Source: Henckelia pumila (taxonomy: Eukaryota > Streptophyta > Magnoliopsida > Lamiales > Gesneriaceae). Taken from it: a stretch of DNA of 64,000 nt. Both the position numbers and the translations under genes were made by a program. This document shows, one piece after another, positions 1 through 11,189 of this stretch (position 1 is its first letter; each line of letters begins with the position of its first letter). The notes below the pieces were generated by a model. That model had not been told where the DNA came from, made no database searches, and saw nothing but the letters and a program-made list of their open reading frames with translations. Where the stretch lies: positions 1,240,001 through 1,304,000 of the forward strand of contig NW_027331831.1 of NCBI RefSeq assembly GCF_033568475.1, in the 5' to 3' direction.

Positions 1-588
1 AGTTCTTCTGGTTATCGTCCCCAGACAAGGGTAGGTGTTTGCTCTATCTCAGGAGCAGGCTACAGAGGGAAGCGACGCATGTTGGCAGGTACCTTTCTGT
101 TATGTGGTATTCTTGCACTTGTATTAATTGATACTGGAGCATCACATTCCTTTATTTCTAGTCGCTTTGTTAAGAGACATAGATTACCTTATGTATCATT
201 AGATATGGATTTAGTTGTATCTACTCCGTTGGAGCAAGAGACAGTAACTAAGCGTCTAGTGATGGGTTGCCTTCTCGAGTTTGAGGGTAATGTGTTAATA
301 GCTAATTTGATGATATTAGCGATGACAGATTTTGACTGTATCTTGGGAATAGATATGCTGACTTTGTATCACGCTACTTTGGATTGTTATCAGCGTCTGG
401 TACAGTTTCATCCGGATGAGGGTGATAGCTGGTATTTTTATGGTGAGGGTGCGCGACCTCCGATGCCACTTGTTTCGGCTCTGAAGGCATGTCATGTCTT
501 GGAGTCAGGTGGGGAGGGCTACCTCATCTATGCAGTTGATATGTCCACGAGTAGTACGGTTATTGATCAGTTACCGGTTGTTAGCGAG
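1..588 (+). pseudogene. Ty3/gypsy protease-region fragment
   Basis: This is part of the gag-pol polyprotein of a Ty3/gypsy (Tekay-like chromovirus) retrotransposon. The frame is open from base 1. It holds the retropepsin active-site motif LIDTGASHSFIS near bases 125-165, followed by the conserved CILGIDML and YQRLVQFHP segments that lie between protease and reverse transcriptase in this family. It is homologous to the same region of the elements at 16155-19373 and 33105-34440. The similarity stops after LPVVSE (about base 588), just before the conserved FPDVF that opens the reverse transcriptase, and the frame then reads into a simple tandem repeat. It is a truncated remnant, and its left part lies outside the window. 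Confidence 0.9.
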
Positions 589-765
589 TCCTTAAAATCC
601 TTAGTTTGTAATATCTACTCAGTAGAACTTGAGTCCTTAGTTTGTAATATCTACTCACTCTCAGTAGAACTTGAGTCCTTAGTAGAACTTGAGTCCTAAT
701 TGAGATTTTCCTCCCACTCTCAGTAGAACTTGAGTCCTTAGTTTGTAATATCTACTCATTCAATC
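586..765. repeat. Short tandem repeat at the broken end of the gypsy fragment
   Basis: A unit containing TTAGTTTGTAATATCTACTC and AGTAGAACTTGAGTCCTTA recurs three to four times with partial units and small spacers. It begins exactly where the gypsy homology ends, so it may have formed during breakage and repair. It is read in frame as the SLVCNIYSVELE repeats, which are not a real protein feature. Confidence 0.8.
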
Positions 766-1439
766 AAGAATGAATTTTAATCATAAATAAATTGAAAATC
801 CAACCATACATTGGCTTAAAATCCCATCATGCCAAAAATCTCGTAATAGTCACAATATTATGATAACCAGCAACTTAACAATCATACATCACAATAGAAG
901 CCAACAGTTATTTGCATATTAAAAATTCAAACTGGACAAAGAAAAGGCTAAACAAACAATAAGACGAATCCACAAGCATCACCTTGCACAGCCCATTCAC
1001 TTGTTGCAAATAATACTCTTGCATCTGTTAGCAATGTGGAAGCACAAAAATAAGAAAAATTTGATATTATGTTTACATAAACAACACTTGAATCTACACG
1101 GGAAAATCTAAACTTACATTTAAATGTAACAATTCAGCAATCAAATTTTAAGACAAAGATTGCACTTCACATAACTCACTTCCAAAGAAAATTTATGCTA
1201 AACAAAGATAATCATCATCATCCTTAAGAAGATCGAAGAAGCAACATAAAGCACACCCGAAGGGCCGCCAAGAAGGAATGAAATATTTCGAGATTATTTC
1301 TATTTGTAGTTCAACGAAAGTGAGGGATCTCAAGAAATCAGAAAATCCAAACGAAACCCAGAGATGAACAAAGTGAAGGTAGAACACCAAGAATTTGAAG
1401 GGAGAAAAACGAAACAAAAACAAGAGAGAAAACACTAAC
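766..1439. other. No gene recognised (AT-rich)
   Basis: AT-rich DNA without a convincing coding frame, RNA gene or known repeat. A short minus-strand stretch near 985-1030 is bounded by AG and GT, but it is too short to assign. Confidence 0.5.
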
Positions 1440-1870
1440 TAACCGAAGCTTTCCAATCCCTCTTCGAAGAAGAATTGAAGAAGAAAAACGAAGGTCGAAA
1501 GAAGTCGGAGAACCAAAAAAAAAAAATGAAACAAAACAAAACAAAACAAAACAAAAACCAAGAGAAGAGAAGAGAAGAAAGCTAACCCGAAATCGAAGCT
1601 TTCGAATCCAAGAGGAGGGAACAACACTCTAAGCCAAAGGAATTACAGTGAAGCCAAGAAAGCCGATGGAAGTCAGAGTCCCAATACTTACTGGAGGTGA
1701 AGCTCTCGTAGAAAAACGAAGGACGAAAGGAGTCGGAGAACAAAAACCAAAAAAAGAGAAGAGAAGAAAGCTTAACCCGAAATCGAAGCTTTCCAATCGA
1801 CGAAGGATCGGTAATCAAGTGAAGAAAAATGAAGAACGAAAAACGAAAGAAGTAAGGGTACCCGCAACGC
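1440..1870. repeat. Purine-rich region with imperfect direct repeats
   Basis: The block GAAATCGAAGCTTTCCAATC, together with an adjoining AAAACGAAGG...GTCGGAGAAC segment, recurs near 1440-1530, 1577-1610 and 1700-1800, with a degenerate copy near 1830. The strand is strongly purine-biased (GAAGA runs), and poly-A/CAAAA runs separate the copies. No protein is recognised. It could be duplicated UTR or degenerate retroelement leader sequence. Confidence 0.55.
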
Positions 1871-1942
1871 TAGGTTTATTTTTTTAAAAAAAGTTGAACC
1901 TGGAGGCTGCTCGCGTTGCAGCCTGCAGGTTCTAATTCTCAA

Positions 1943-1967
1943 GCTGAAGCTGGACGCCAGCTTCAGC
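1943..1967. repeat. Perfect 11-bp inverted repeat
   Basis: GCTGAAGCTGG and its reverse complement are separated by ACG. The surrounding sequence (1895-1935) holds further GCTGC/GCAGC half-palindromes. No function can be assigned. It lies in an otherwise featureless AT-rich stretch (1871-2620). Confidence 0.6.
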
Positions 1968-2625
1968 ATCCAATTTTTTATTAAAATTTTTTTTAAAAAA
2001 AAAAAAATTGTTGTGGTTATGGTTGTGGTTGTGGTGCGTTTCCACGCACCCCATGCCCCATGCAATTAATTATTAATTTTTTAATATAATTTTTTTAATT
2101 AAAATGTTAAAGATTTTGAAATGTTAAATAAAAAATATCAAAATATAATTAATCATCATTTTACGTATTTAGAATTATTTTATTAAAATTAATTTTACTT
2201 TATTATAAAAATAAATTTAAATTAGTTAATAAATTAGAATTATATAATATGTATAGAATTGATTAGTGGGACCCTCAAAAAAATTAGTTGTTGGGTTTAG
2301 GATTGTGGAAAGAAGTTATAAAAATTTTATTTTGTGATATAAATGATGTGTCATAGTAGGGCCCACAATAAAGTTGGGTTTTTTAGTTCAGAGTTGCGGT
2401 TACCCTAATAACTTGTATCGCTTAAACCAGTTTTGTTTTGGTGCGCCATCTTTTTTGCTGCGGTGGAGAAAGAACCCTGTTACACGTGTATTTGGGATGA
2501 CGGGCAACCGGAAGTAAACTGGCCATTTTTTGAATTAGCAGGCTTTCATATATGTAGATAGATATAGATATAAAGTAGGTATTAGGGGGAGATATATATG
2601 AAACATGGTTTAGTACATGCCGCCC

Positions 2626-2760
2626 GCGGGGCACTATCCTACCCTGCGGGTGACGTGTAACCCCATGATTGGTCAAAATTAATGGGTCTCACGTAGGGCC
2701 CACTGATTTTAACCAATCATGAATCGCCACATAATCCGCAGAGCACTATCCTGCGGGTAA
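2626..2760. repeat. Inverted-repeat element (MITE-like)
   Basis: ATGATTGGTCAAAAT and ATTTTAACCAATCAT form near-perfect inverted arms about 30 bp apart. The outer sequences share the motif GCACTATCCTGCGGGT, in direct orientation on both sides with a few extra bases in the left copy. This looks like a small foldback or MITE. No target duplication could be fixed, so its class is unknown. Confidence 0.5.
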
Positions 2761-3114
2761 CATCGACTCAACCATGAAACAGTGGCAATTCTTAATAAAA
2801 GAAAACTCCAAAAAGCACAGTAGAAAACAAACAGAATTGATGACTTAAAATCCGAGGTGTAATTTTTCGTTAGGCTAAGCGTGGTACATGTGATAGGATT
2901 ATTAAAGTAAAGATAAATTGTGGGATAATTATATTTTTCAATATAATTATGAAATATATTTTAAAAAATTTAATTTGTTTGTTTGATTTTTTGTGTGTAG
3001 GATTAAAAGTTGGACTATGTAGCTTTTACCAAAATTGCCCCCAATCTTTACCAAATCTGACCAGATCTTACATGATCTATCTCTTCACTGTCTCTCTCTG
3101 GAAAGGATGTTACC

Positions 3115-3635
3115 AGCAATGTTTTTATAATTGTACCGGTGATCAAAACAGTCTATCTTAAAAAAAAGGTCCAACCGATCGGACAGTTTTAACCGAACGT
3201 TATGACCGAAAAACTATTTATATAATATAATATAATTAATAATATCTTTTAAATTTTAAAAACCTAAAAGATGTATATAAATAGACAAAAATATATTTAT
3301 CATAGTTTAAAAAATAAATAACTATATAAATATATTCAATATATTAATTATAGTTATATATATATTTAAAAAATTAATTAATTAATTAAAAAATCTAATA
3401 ATACTAAAATAATATTTTTAACAAAGTACTAATTCCAAATAGTCATGTATATATAATAAAATATCAAATTAAAATTTTAAATTTTTTTAAAAAAAACTAA
3501 TTTTTTTAAAAATTTAAAAAAAATCAAAAAACCAGTTCAACCGGTTCTTGGCCGGTTCGATCGATTTTGACCGATTCTTGACCGGTTCTGAGCGGTTTAA
3601 CGTTAAAACAATTTTTTGGGGTGTTCCGAACCAGA
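3115..3635. repeat. AT-rich repeat with ACCGGTT-rich ends
   Basis: About 500 bp of very AT-rich sequence whose two ends (3170-3215 and 3530-3605) carry clustered CCGGTT/AACCG motifs in roughly inverted arrangement. This fits a non-autonomous plant DNA element. Its right edge coincides with the truncation of gypsy element A near 3640, so it probably inserted there or marks the rearrangement. Confidence 0.45.
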
Positions 3636-3639
3636 CCAT

Positions 3640-5099
3640 TGCGCTCTGACTGTCCGTCAGTCTCTGACTGTCTGTCAGTCTCTGGGTGATATGCTGTACT
3701 CAAGCTAAGAGTAGTACCCATAGCGCGCTGAAGACTCCCCCAAAACCTAGAAGTAAACCTGGGGTCTCGATCACTGACAATGCTCACAGGCACTCCGTGC
3801 AATCGAATAATATCCTGGATGTACAACCGTGTCATCCTGTCAAAACTGTAGTCCCGATTATAAGGAATAAAATGTGCTGACTTGGTGAGTCGATCCACCA
3901 CAACCCAGATAGCATCACAATTCCTCGAGCTCACCGGTAAATGGGTCACGAAGTCCATCGTGATCAACTCCCATTTCCACTCAGGAATAGGTAAACTGTG
4001 AAGCAACCCTCCAGGTCGTCGGTGCTCTGCCTTGACCTGTTGACACACCAAACATCTAGAAACATATAGATACACACTTCTTTTCATTCCTTTTCCACCA
4101 GAACCTAGTACGCAAATCCTTGTACATCTTGTTGCTCCCCAGATGAATACTCAACTTAGAACGATGTGCCTGGGATAAAATTTCCTCCCTCAGAGTATCA
4201 TCCTCCGGAACAACAATACAGCCAGATAAACAAAGAAAACCATCTGACTGATAGTGGAATCCAGACAAACTATCATCCCTGGCTAAACGAGCCAAACGTT
4301 GGGTCTTCGGATCAGTCATCTGAGCATCTCGAATCCGAGAATACAAAGCAGGCTCAGATAAGATCTTAAACATCTGGATACTCTGCATACCTTTCTTATG
4401 CTTGAAAGTATACCCTGAAGAACAACAATCTTCAATTGCACTTGCCACAGAACAAGTGTGTAGTGCAGTCACTCGCACCTTGCGACTTAAAGCATCAGTA
4501 GTGAGATTAGCAGCTCCTGGATGGTACTTAATTTCACAGTCATAATCCTTAAGCAAATCCATCCAACGTTTTTGTCTCATGTTCAATTCTGCCTGAGTAA
4601 ACAAATACTTGAAACTTTTGTTGTCTGTGAAGATCTCAAATCTTTCTCCATAAAGATAATGACGTCAGATTTTCAACGCAAATACAATAGCTGCTAACTC
4701 AAGATCATGCACTGAGCAGTTATTTTCGTGAACTTTTAACTGTCTAGAGGCGTATGCAATCACATGCCCATTTTGAGTCAGGACACATCCCAGTCCCTGA
4801 AGATAAGCATATGTGTACACTACATACCCTCCAGATCCAGACGGTAAAGCCAACACAGGTGCAGAAGTCAACCGTCTACGAATTTCACAAAAATTTTCTT
4901 CACATTCTAAGGACCACTCAAAATTTACGCCCTTTAGAGTAAGTTGTGTCAAATTAGATCGAGCTAGCTGCGAGAAATTCGCGATAAAACGACGATAATA
5001 TCCTCCTAGACCCAGAAAACTACAGATCTCAACTACCATCGTCGGACGCGACCAGTTCATTACTGCCTCAATCTTGATAGGATCTATAGACACTCCATC
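3640..5099 (-). pseudogene. Gypsy element A, distal pol: RT end, RNase H, integrase (broken)
   Basis: This is the downstream part of the minus-strand Tekay-like polyprotein whose upstream part is at 33105-35352. Order on the minus strand: end of reverse transcriptase ([14 protein letters not shown], 5090), RNase H (about 4860-4500), integrase zinc region, and integrase core (VSDRDPRF, about 3765). Decay is clear. The RNase H motif reads YTYAY where element C has YTDAS, so a catalytic Asp is lost. A Trp codon has become TGA near 4670. There is a frameshift near 4080. A short tandem duplication ([13 protein letters not shown]) occurs close to where homology stops at about 3640. The first residues here continue exactly from the last residues at 33105, across insertion B. 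Confidence 0.9.
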
Positions 5100-5430
5100 T
5101 GTAATGCCCCGTTTTTATCTTAAATGAGTTTATTTGAGTTAATCGGAGGTTTCAGAGTTCACAAGCCGACTTGATTTTGATCAGGGTCCATTTTGCAAAT
5201 TTTGGAAATTTCAGGGACTAAAACGCAATTATTGGATTTTATATATTATCTACACTTGTATTGACTTTACAAACATCCCTCATCTTCCTCCCAACCGAGA
5301 AGACTCCATTGAAGCGCCCCTTTTGGGTTTCAAGCTTTGGGATTTCAGTCCGAACTCGATCCGTCCGTTGGAAATTATTTCTGAAGGCAGTTTAGCGATC
5401 ACGGCTGCGAGAGCTTCGTTCTATCGTAAG
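5100..5430 (+). repeat. 5' end of LTR of insertion B
   Basis: The LTR begins TGTAATGCCCCG, the style of Tekay-group gypsy LTRs. A candidate TATA region lies at 5240-5255 (TTTTATATATTATC). The right edge is approximate, because the sequence passes into the antisense copia-type LTR without a clear border. Confidence 0.5.
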
Positions 5431-7187
5431 TTTTTCTACGATCAGATACATTCTAGTTTTTGGATGTTGTTAGAATCGTTTGAGATTCGAGTATGTTGTT
5501 CTTGACAGAGTTTTGATCGTTTATTATCCGTCGGTTTTGAAATAGAGCGACGTTCGGATTTGTTATGATTTTTGGAAGCACTGTTCTTCAATCAGGTCCA
5601 CGAACGGATATTTAATCCCTCTGATAGATTGCACTAGAAAATCTATCAGAAGTTTCTACGAAGAGAATTAACGAATTTGATCCGTTAAACCAGACTGTAA
5701 TTCAAAATTCACAGACTGGATTTTATCGAGCAGAGGGGAAAAGGGGGCGGCCACTTCAGAGAAAAATACTAGGGTTTTTAGAAAATTTGTGACCTGTTGT
5801 GTGTAATTTCTGTACTGCAATAACTTATTTATAATATAGGCCGCTAACAGCTTAGGGCCCATTAGTCATAAGTTCAAGCCCGACAAGCAAAGCCCGCATG
5901 TTCAGAAATTAATATAAAATTCATCATGACTCCGATTGATAAACCGATTTCACCAATGTGCACAAAAACCATTTCTGCACATTTTAAAGTCAAGATAAAT
6001 TTTTCTGAATCCGAATTCAGTGGTTTCCAAAAATGCCCATCCCTATGTCATTTTAGGAAATCTTACTCCTCTACTCTTAAATAAGAAGTCCAACTTCTTC
6101 GTTCATTAAATTTAACTCTTTAAATTTAACTATCTCAACGGGGATTAAAAATCCATTACTCTGTGTGACCCTCAATGGTTCAGGGATACATCTAGCCGTG
6201 GGCTCACAACTCCTTGTGACTCGGAACAACAATTTCCGACTTGCCCATCGAATCATGGTAAGAGCGCCTAGCAACATCGCCCCATGATTCCCTAGGTATC
6301 ACTGATAGTGCCTGCAAGAACCAATAGATTTTGGTTAGCGTACAGTACGGTCCCTTCATCCATATATCCCGATCGAATCAACAACCATTGGTAAATCGAG
6401 AGTCGTTCGAGATTCGATAACTATGCAATACATCTTGAAGATCAAATAGTGACATCGCATGTGTTACTAAGAAACCATTTCTTAAAACACATCATGTACT
6501 CTGGCCAGAGATTCGTCACACTAATATCTCCTCAGATCGCATAGGATATCCACACTCGCAAGTATGTGGTGAATCCTTGACAACAAAGCATCGACTCCTA
6601 TATGTGTTGTAACTGTACCCAATCCCGACACCTGATGACCCCAATAGAGTCGGTAAACGAGTCAAAGCACAGTACTAGCATATAGAGTCTCAATGATGTT
6701 TCAAGTAGTAAGGACTAATGGTGTACAACCAAAACCGCGGACTTTATCCACTCGATAAGTGATAACCACTTGGAAAGTCCGGATTGGGTAGTTCGATCAT
6801 TCATCATATGAATATCCATTTGCATGCTTCGAACATCTCTATGTTCCTTACCAATGAAACGTGGTACTCTGCATCGCAAATGCTAGTCTCAAACTCGAGC
6901 GATCCTTATCCTTATTATCGGACGGCTCAATCGACTAGGAACAGTTTAGAATATACAGTGACTATAAGATGTGTTTCATGATAGACATCTCCATGTTACC
7001 ACATCTTACATACACTATAGTATATTCAAGGTCTTTATCAAAACAACAATAGTATATCACAATATAACAATATGAAGAAAGATAAAGTCATTGCCATTAA
7101 TAAAAGTATAAATTATATTAAACAAAAGATTGTTTATACAAAGAGTCATCAAAGCCCTTAGCCACAAGTTGGCTCACCGGGCACCCA
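5430..7187 (-). repeat. Ty1/copia-type LTR in antisense orientation, probably solo
   Basis: Read on the minus strand, this begins TGGGTGCCCGGTGAGCC (7187) and runs for about 1.7 kb of LTR-like sequence with no coding capacity. It resembles the long LTRs abundant in plant copia lineages such as SIRE, but I identify it from memory and the lineage is uncertain. No matching second LTR or internal region is present, so a solo LTR is the simplest reading. The left border (5430) is soft. Confidence 0.55.
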
Positions 7188-7194
7188 CTCTTTC

Positions 7195-7559
7195 AGAGAC
7201 AAAGATGGTTGTGGATGAAATCTTAGAGAGTTGAGGGTGGAGGTGGTTAAATAGATTTAATAAACTAGTGATGATGGTGATAGAGTTGGTTGTGCATAAA
7301 TTGTCGTCGAAGCTGTGGCGGCCGTGGAGAGTGTTGGAGAGTTGAGGGTCGGGATTGGGAAGAATTACACACAAACCGGTGGCAACAGTTGTGGACGTGG
7401 ATAAATTTTTGGAGAGTTGAGAACTGCGCTTTGATAAACTGGTACCGACCTCGGGGGTGGAGGCAAATACGTTGGAATGGAGGGCGGGTTAAGGGACAAA
7501 GTGAGGTTTAACATGTCATCGGTATCCTCTTCGGAGCCATGTTCATTGATCTTTATTTT
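7195..7559 (-). pseudogene. DUF7086-type gene copy 4 (N-terminal half only)
   Basis: This is the leftmost unit of a four-unit tandem array. On the minus strand it holds the N-terminal sequence with the hydrophobic LNLTLSLNPP motif (about 7505-7530), the proline-rich segment (LPPPPRSVPVYQ) and part of the linker. It is cut off where the copia-type LTR begins at 7187-7194. The C-terminal cysteine domain is missing, so this copy is broken. Family assignment rests on the better-preserved copies to its right. Confidence 0.6.
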
Positions 7560-8064
7560 CGTGTCCATATGTAGGTAAATCAGGGCTCTTCCAATCATTA
7601 GGGGCTCGGGCGTATATTTGGATCTTGTTTTCGATGATGAACTGGACGATTTGAAATGATTTCTGTCACAAGTCAAACCTCATCTTGTATTTTCACTCGC
7701 ATCTCTTGCATTGGAAGACATTGGTTATTGTTTGGATCTTGGTGGTGAGTAGTTTATGGAGGTTGTGCACTGTCCCACGTTGTTTCGTTGCCCAAGGTTA
7801 CGGCAACAAGATCTTGATGAAGATGCTCTTTTCTCCAAGTGGGAGTTGAGTAGGGTTACGCCAAGAGCATACCGGCATTCATTGGTTGTCGTATCCGTTG
7901 AGAACTGCTCTTTGATAAACTGGTACCAACGCCAGAGGTGGAGGCAAAGAAGTTGGAACGTAGGGCGGGTTAAGGGACAAGGCGAGGTTTAACATGTCAT
8001 CGGTGTCCTCTTCAAAACTGAATTGAAAAGAACTTGAGCCATGGTCGGTTATCTTTCTCTTCTT
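7560..8064 (-). pseudogene. DUF7086-type gene copy 3 (internal deletion)
   Basis: About 505 bp instead of about 779: roughly 275 bp between the proline-rich region and the conserved domain are missing relative to copies 1 and 2. It retains the N-terminal SFEEDTDDMLNLALSLNPP segment (about 7965-8020) and a C-terminal remnant (7565-7720) ending DWKSPDL-like. Several stops and shifts break it. The LxLxL-type motif near the N-terminus resembles an EAR repressor motif, but this is only a sequence resemblance. Confidence 0.6.
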
Positions 8065-8849
8065 GTCCATATGCAGGTAAATCAGGGCTCTTCCAACCAT
8101 TGGGGCTTGGGTGTACATTTTGCTCATGTTTTCGATGATAAACTGGATGATTTCAAATTATTTATGCCACAAGTCGAACCTCTTCTTGTAGTTTCGCTCG
8201 TATCTCTGGCATTGGACGATGTCGGTTATGGTGTGGATCTGGGAGGAGAGTAGGTTCTGGAGGTTGTGCACTGTGACACGGTGTTTATTTGGCCAATGAA
8301 ATGGCGACGAGATCTTGATGACGATGATCTTTCCTTATAGAGGGAGTTGTGTAGGGTTACGCCGAGAGCATACCTGCATCCATGGGTTGCCATATCCTTG
8401 CCAGAAGGTTTTTGAGAGAGTGGCCGTGGGAGAGGTGGAGGTCTAGGCGGAGACGAAGATAGTTGTGGAGGAAGTATTTGAGAGTTGAGGGTTGCGGTGA
8501 CCAAATGAATTTGATAAACTTGGGACGACGGAGATAGAGTTGGTTGTGTATAAATTTTCGTCGGAGTTGGAGGCGACCGTGGAGAGTGTGTTTAAGAGCC
8601 GAGGGCCAGGATGGTGAAAAATTGCACAAAAACTAGTGGCGACGATCATGGATGTGGATAGATTCTTTTAGAGTTGAGAACTGCAATTTGATAAACTGGT
8701 ACCGATGTCGGAGGTGGAGTCAAAGATGTTGGAATGGAGTGCGGGTTAAGGAACAAAAAGAGGTTTAACATTTCAGCGATGTTTTCTTCGGGACTTAATT
8801 GAACGGAACCGGAGCAATGGTCATTGATCATTCTCTTCTTGTCCATATA
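8065..8849 (-). pseudogene. DUF7086-type gene copy 2
   Basis: A full-length unit of the 779-bp tandem repeat, read right to left. Its parts are an acidic/hydrophobic N-terminus (EENIAEMLNLFLFLNP), a proline-rich linker (SSPPRPPPLPRPLSQKP, about 8400-8450), a conserved segment, and the cysteine domain remnant near 8150-8250. In-frame stops and frameshifts mean it is not translatable as one protein. The family is plant-specific and of unknown function, as far as I recall it. Confidence 0.65.
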
Positions 8850-9625
8850 TAAGTAAATCAGGGCTCTTCCAAGCACTAGGGGCTAGGGCGTACATTTGGC
8901 TCTTGTTTTCGATGATAAATTGGATGATTTCAAATGATTTATTCTACATGTCGAACCTCATCTTGTTTTTTTGTTCGCATCTCTTGCATTGGACAACGCC
9001 GGTTATGGTATGGATCTGGGTGTAGAGTAGGTGCTGGAGGCTGTGCTCTGTGGCACAATGTTTTGTTGCCCAATAGTACGACGACGAGATCTCTATGATG
9101 ATGCTCTTCTCTCCTCGATGGGGTTGTGTAGGGTTATGCCGAGAGCGTACCGGAATCCATGGGTTTCTGTATCCGTTGCCAGCTGGTTTTTGGGAGAGTG
9201 GCGGTGGCAGAGGTGGAGGTCGAGACGGAGACGAAGATGGTTGTGGAGGAAGTATTGCAGAGTTGAGCGTTGCGGTGGCCAAATGGATTTCATAAACTGG
9301 TGATAATGGAGACACATTTGGCTATGTATAAATTGTCGTCGGAGTTGAAGGCGGTCGTGGAGAGCGTATTGGAGAGCCGAGTACCGGATGGGGAAGAATT
9401 GTATACAAACTGGTGACGACGGTCATGGACATGGATAGATTCTTGGAGAGTTGAGAACCGCACTTTGATAAACCGGTATCGACGTCGGGGGTGGAGGCAA
9501 AGACGTTGGAACAGAGGGCGGGTTAAGGGAAAAAAAGAGGTTTAACATGTCATTGGTGTCCTATTTGGATATGAATTGAACGGAGCCGGAGCCATAGTTG
9601 TTTATCTTTCTCTTCTTGTCCATAT
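8850..9625 (-). pseudogene. DUF7086-type gene copy 1 (best preserved)
   Basis: This copy has the clearest family signature. A frame at 8944-9315 contains PPPLPPPLSQKP, then RSRHNPTQ, then WATKHCATEHSLQHLL, then IHTITGVVQCKRCEQ, and reading on past a stop, WKSPDL. In the DUF7086 family as I remember it, an RRNPTQ-like segment precedes a PWAT...VHSL...TITG.VQCKRC core with a CxxC pair, followed by a W..P.LP.C..C segment. The distal KPVI...KKR region of the family is absent from every copy, so the repeat unit itself derives from an already truncated gene. A stop follows the RFDM residues. Confidence in the family is good, and none in function. Confidence 0.7.
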
Positions 9626-9683
9626 GATTGTCATTTGTCACTATTCTCTATCTCTACCATTTAGATTTTTTTAACCACATCTC

Positions 9684-9686
<3 letters not shown>

Positions 9687-9722
<36 letters not shown>

Positions 9723-9859
9723 TTTTTTATGGTGCCCAACACTATATGCCCACTTCATGCCCATCATATACAAATCAACTCATCTATTGTACCGGTCAAC
9801 TCATCTATTGTACATGGTGGGCATGAAGTGGGCATATAGTGTTGGGCACCATAAAAGAA

Positions 9860-9913
<54 letters not shown>
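9687..9913. mobile_element. MITE with 38/39 inverted arms inside TA microsatellites (Micron-like)
   Basis: Arms at 9729-9767 and 9814-9852 are reverse complements with one mismatch. Weaker pairing continues out to the (TA)n tracts at about 9687-9717 and 9865-9913. The short core contains a direct repeat of CAACTCATCTATTGTAC. Rice Micron elements are described as MITEs embedded in TA microsatellites, and this has the same architecture. Whether it is related by descent is unknown. Confidence 0.8.
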
Positions 9914-9918
<5 letters not shown>

Positions 9919-9919
9919 A

Positions 9920-11189
9920 TTAAATTGAGCACCATCAAAGGAATGCATGCTAGTGTTGTCATGTTGCTCTCCATACATAGCGTCTGTTACTCTACGTTAT
10001 TTTGCACAATTAACAATTTTTTACAGAAACAAAGTAAAAAAAAAAAAAATTCAAGCGTTGTGACATAGATTTTTATTCTAAAAAATACTTCAGTGATTAA
10101 AATCTCACCACCCAAGAAACTTAAATCACCATTTTGGGTTGGATTACTTTTCAAGAAAACTGTGACCATTAGATTTAGAATCCCAGTATGAATCCGATGA
10201 AACATTGTCAAAAGCATCAAATGCAGATCTCCCGTCATCGCTTGATGTACCAGAAATAGTTTGATTACTCATTGCAACTTTCTAACACGGGAACAATTTA
10301 CTTGACCGTGAAATGTACATAACATCAATTATAAAAACAAATAAGCTCTCATTGTGATCCATGTCGCATTGAAATTACCAGATAGGAATCAATTTGGTAA
10401 GTGGTATTAATTAGGTTTCTTGGTGTACAGTAACTACACATCCATGGACAATTATAGATCATACAAATGATAACAAGGATGAATCACTTAATTCGCTCAC
10501 ACATTATATTATATTATGAAATGGCTCACACATAAATTACATACACTTTTATTTAAATTTTTTTTAAAATAAACCCTTCCATAAACTAACACACAATATC
10601 TATGGTTACAATGGTCTGAAGCTAACAAGGAAAATCAACATTAATCCTCGACGATGTTTTCTGATTATTTAACTCCAAGAATGACAAATCCAAAAATACT
10701 TCAACAATCATCAATTCAAAATTATTATAATTAATTTGAATACACACGCACATATATATATTAACACACTGACACACAAACCAAGGATATATGTGTATAT
10801 GTAGAACTTGATTAATACATGCATACATGTTCATCTTATAACATAAATATGAATAAATCAGAGTCAAATCATGTCATAGACTACTTTCAATTACTATATT
10901 AAAAATGGACAGGTCAGCAATATATGAGAAATATTCATTTTTGGGCGACTAATCAATTGATTATTCTAATATATGATGAAATATTCATTTTTGGGTAGCT
11001 AACCCATTGATTATTATAAATTAAATATAATATTGGTTGTCCAATATAAAAATATTATATGAATGATTTATTATTATTTTTTTAATATGTGGATTTTATC
11101 TAAACATAATGTTGAAAAGATCGTCATTTTTTAGATAGAAAACAAAAAAGTTAACTATTTATATATAAACAATATTATCAATTATCTTA
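9920..11189. other. No gene recognised; contains a 50-bp direct repeat
   Basis: AT-rich sequence without a supported gene. AAATATTCATTTTTGGG and the sequence after it are repeated 50 bp apart (about 10929 and 10979), both copies ending ATTGATTATT. Confidence 0.5.

Larger units (their letters stand above)
7195..9625 (-). repeat. Tandem array of about 779-bp units
   Basis: The landmark GATAAACTGGTACCGA and its variants recur near 7431, 7914, 8692 and 9468. The landmark CCATATG...AAATCAGGGCTCTTCC recurs near 7565, 8069 and 8844, and its stub near 9620. Spacings are about 480, 778 and 778 bp. The copies differ by many substitutions, so the array is not recent. Confidence 0.85.

Noticed and set aside
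985..1030. Minus-strand mini-exon (AG ... GT bounded) encoding about 14 residues
   Set aside because: Too short, no neighbouring exon in phase and no recognised protein. Chance AG/GT spacing is common in AT-rich DNA.
9628..9918. Open frame with long Tyr-Ile runs
   Set aside because: It is a translation of TA microsatellites and the MITE, not a gene.
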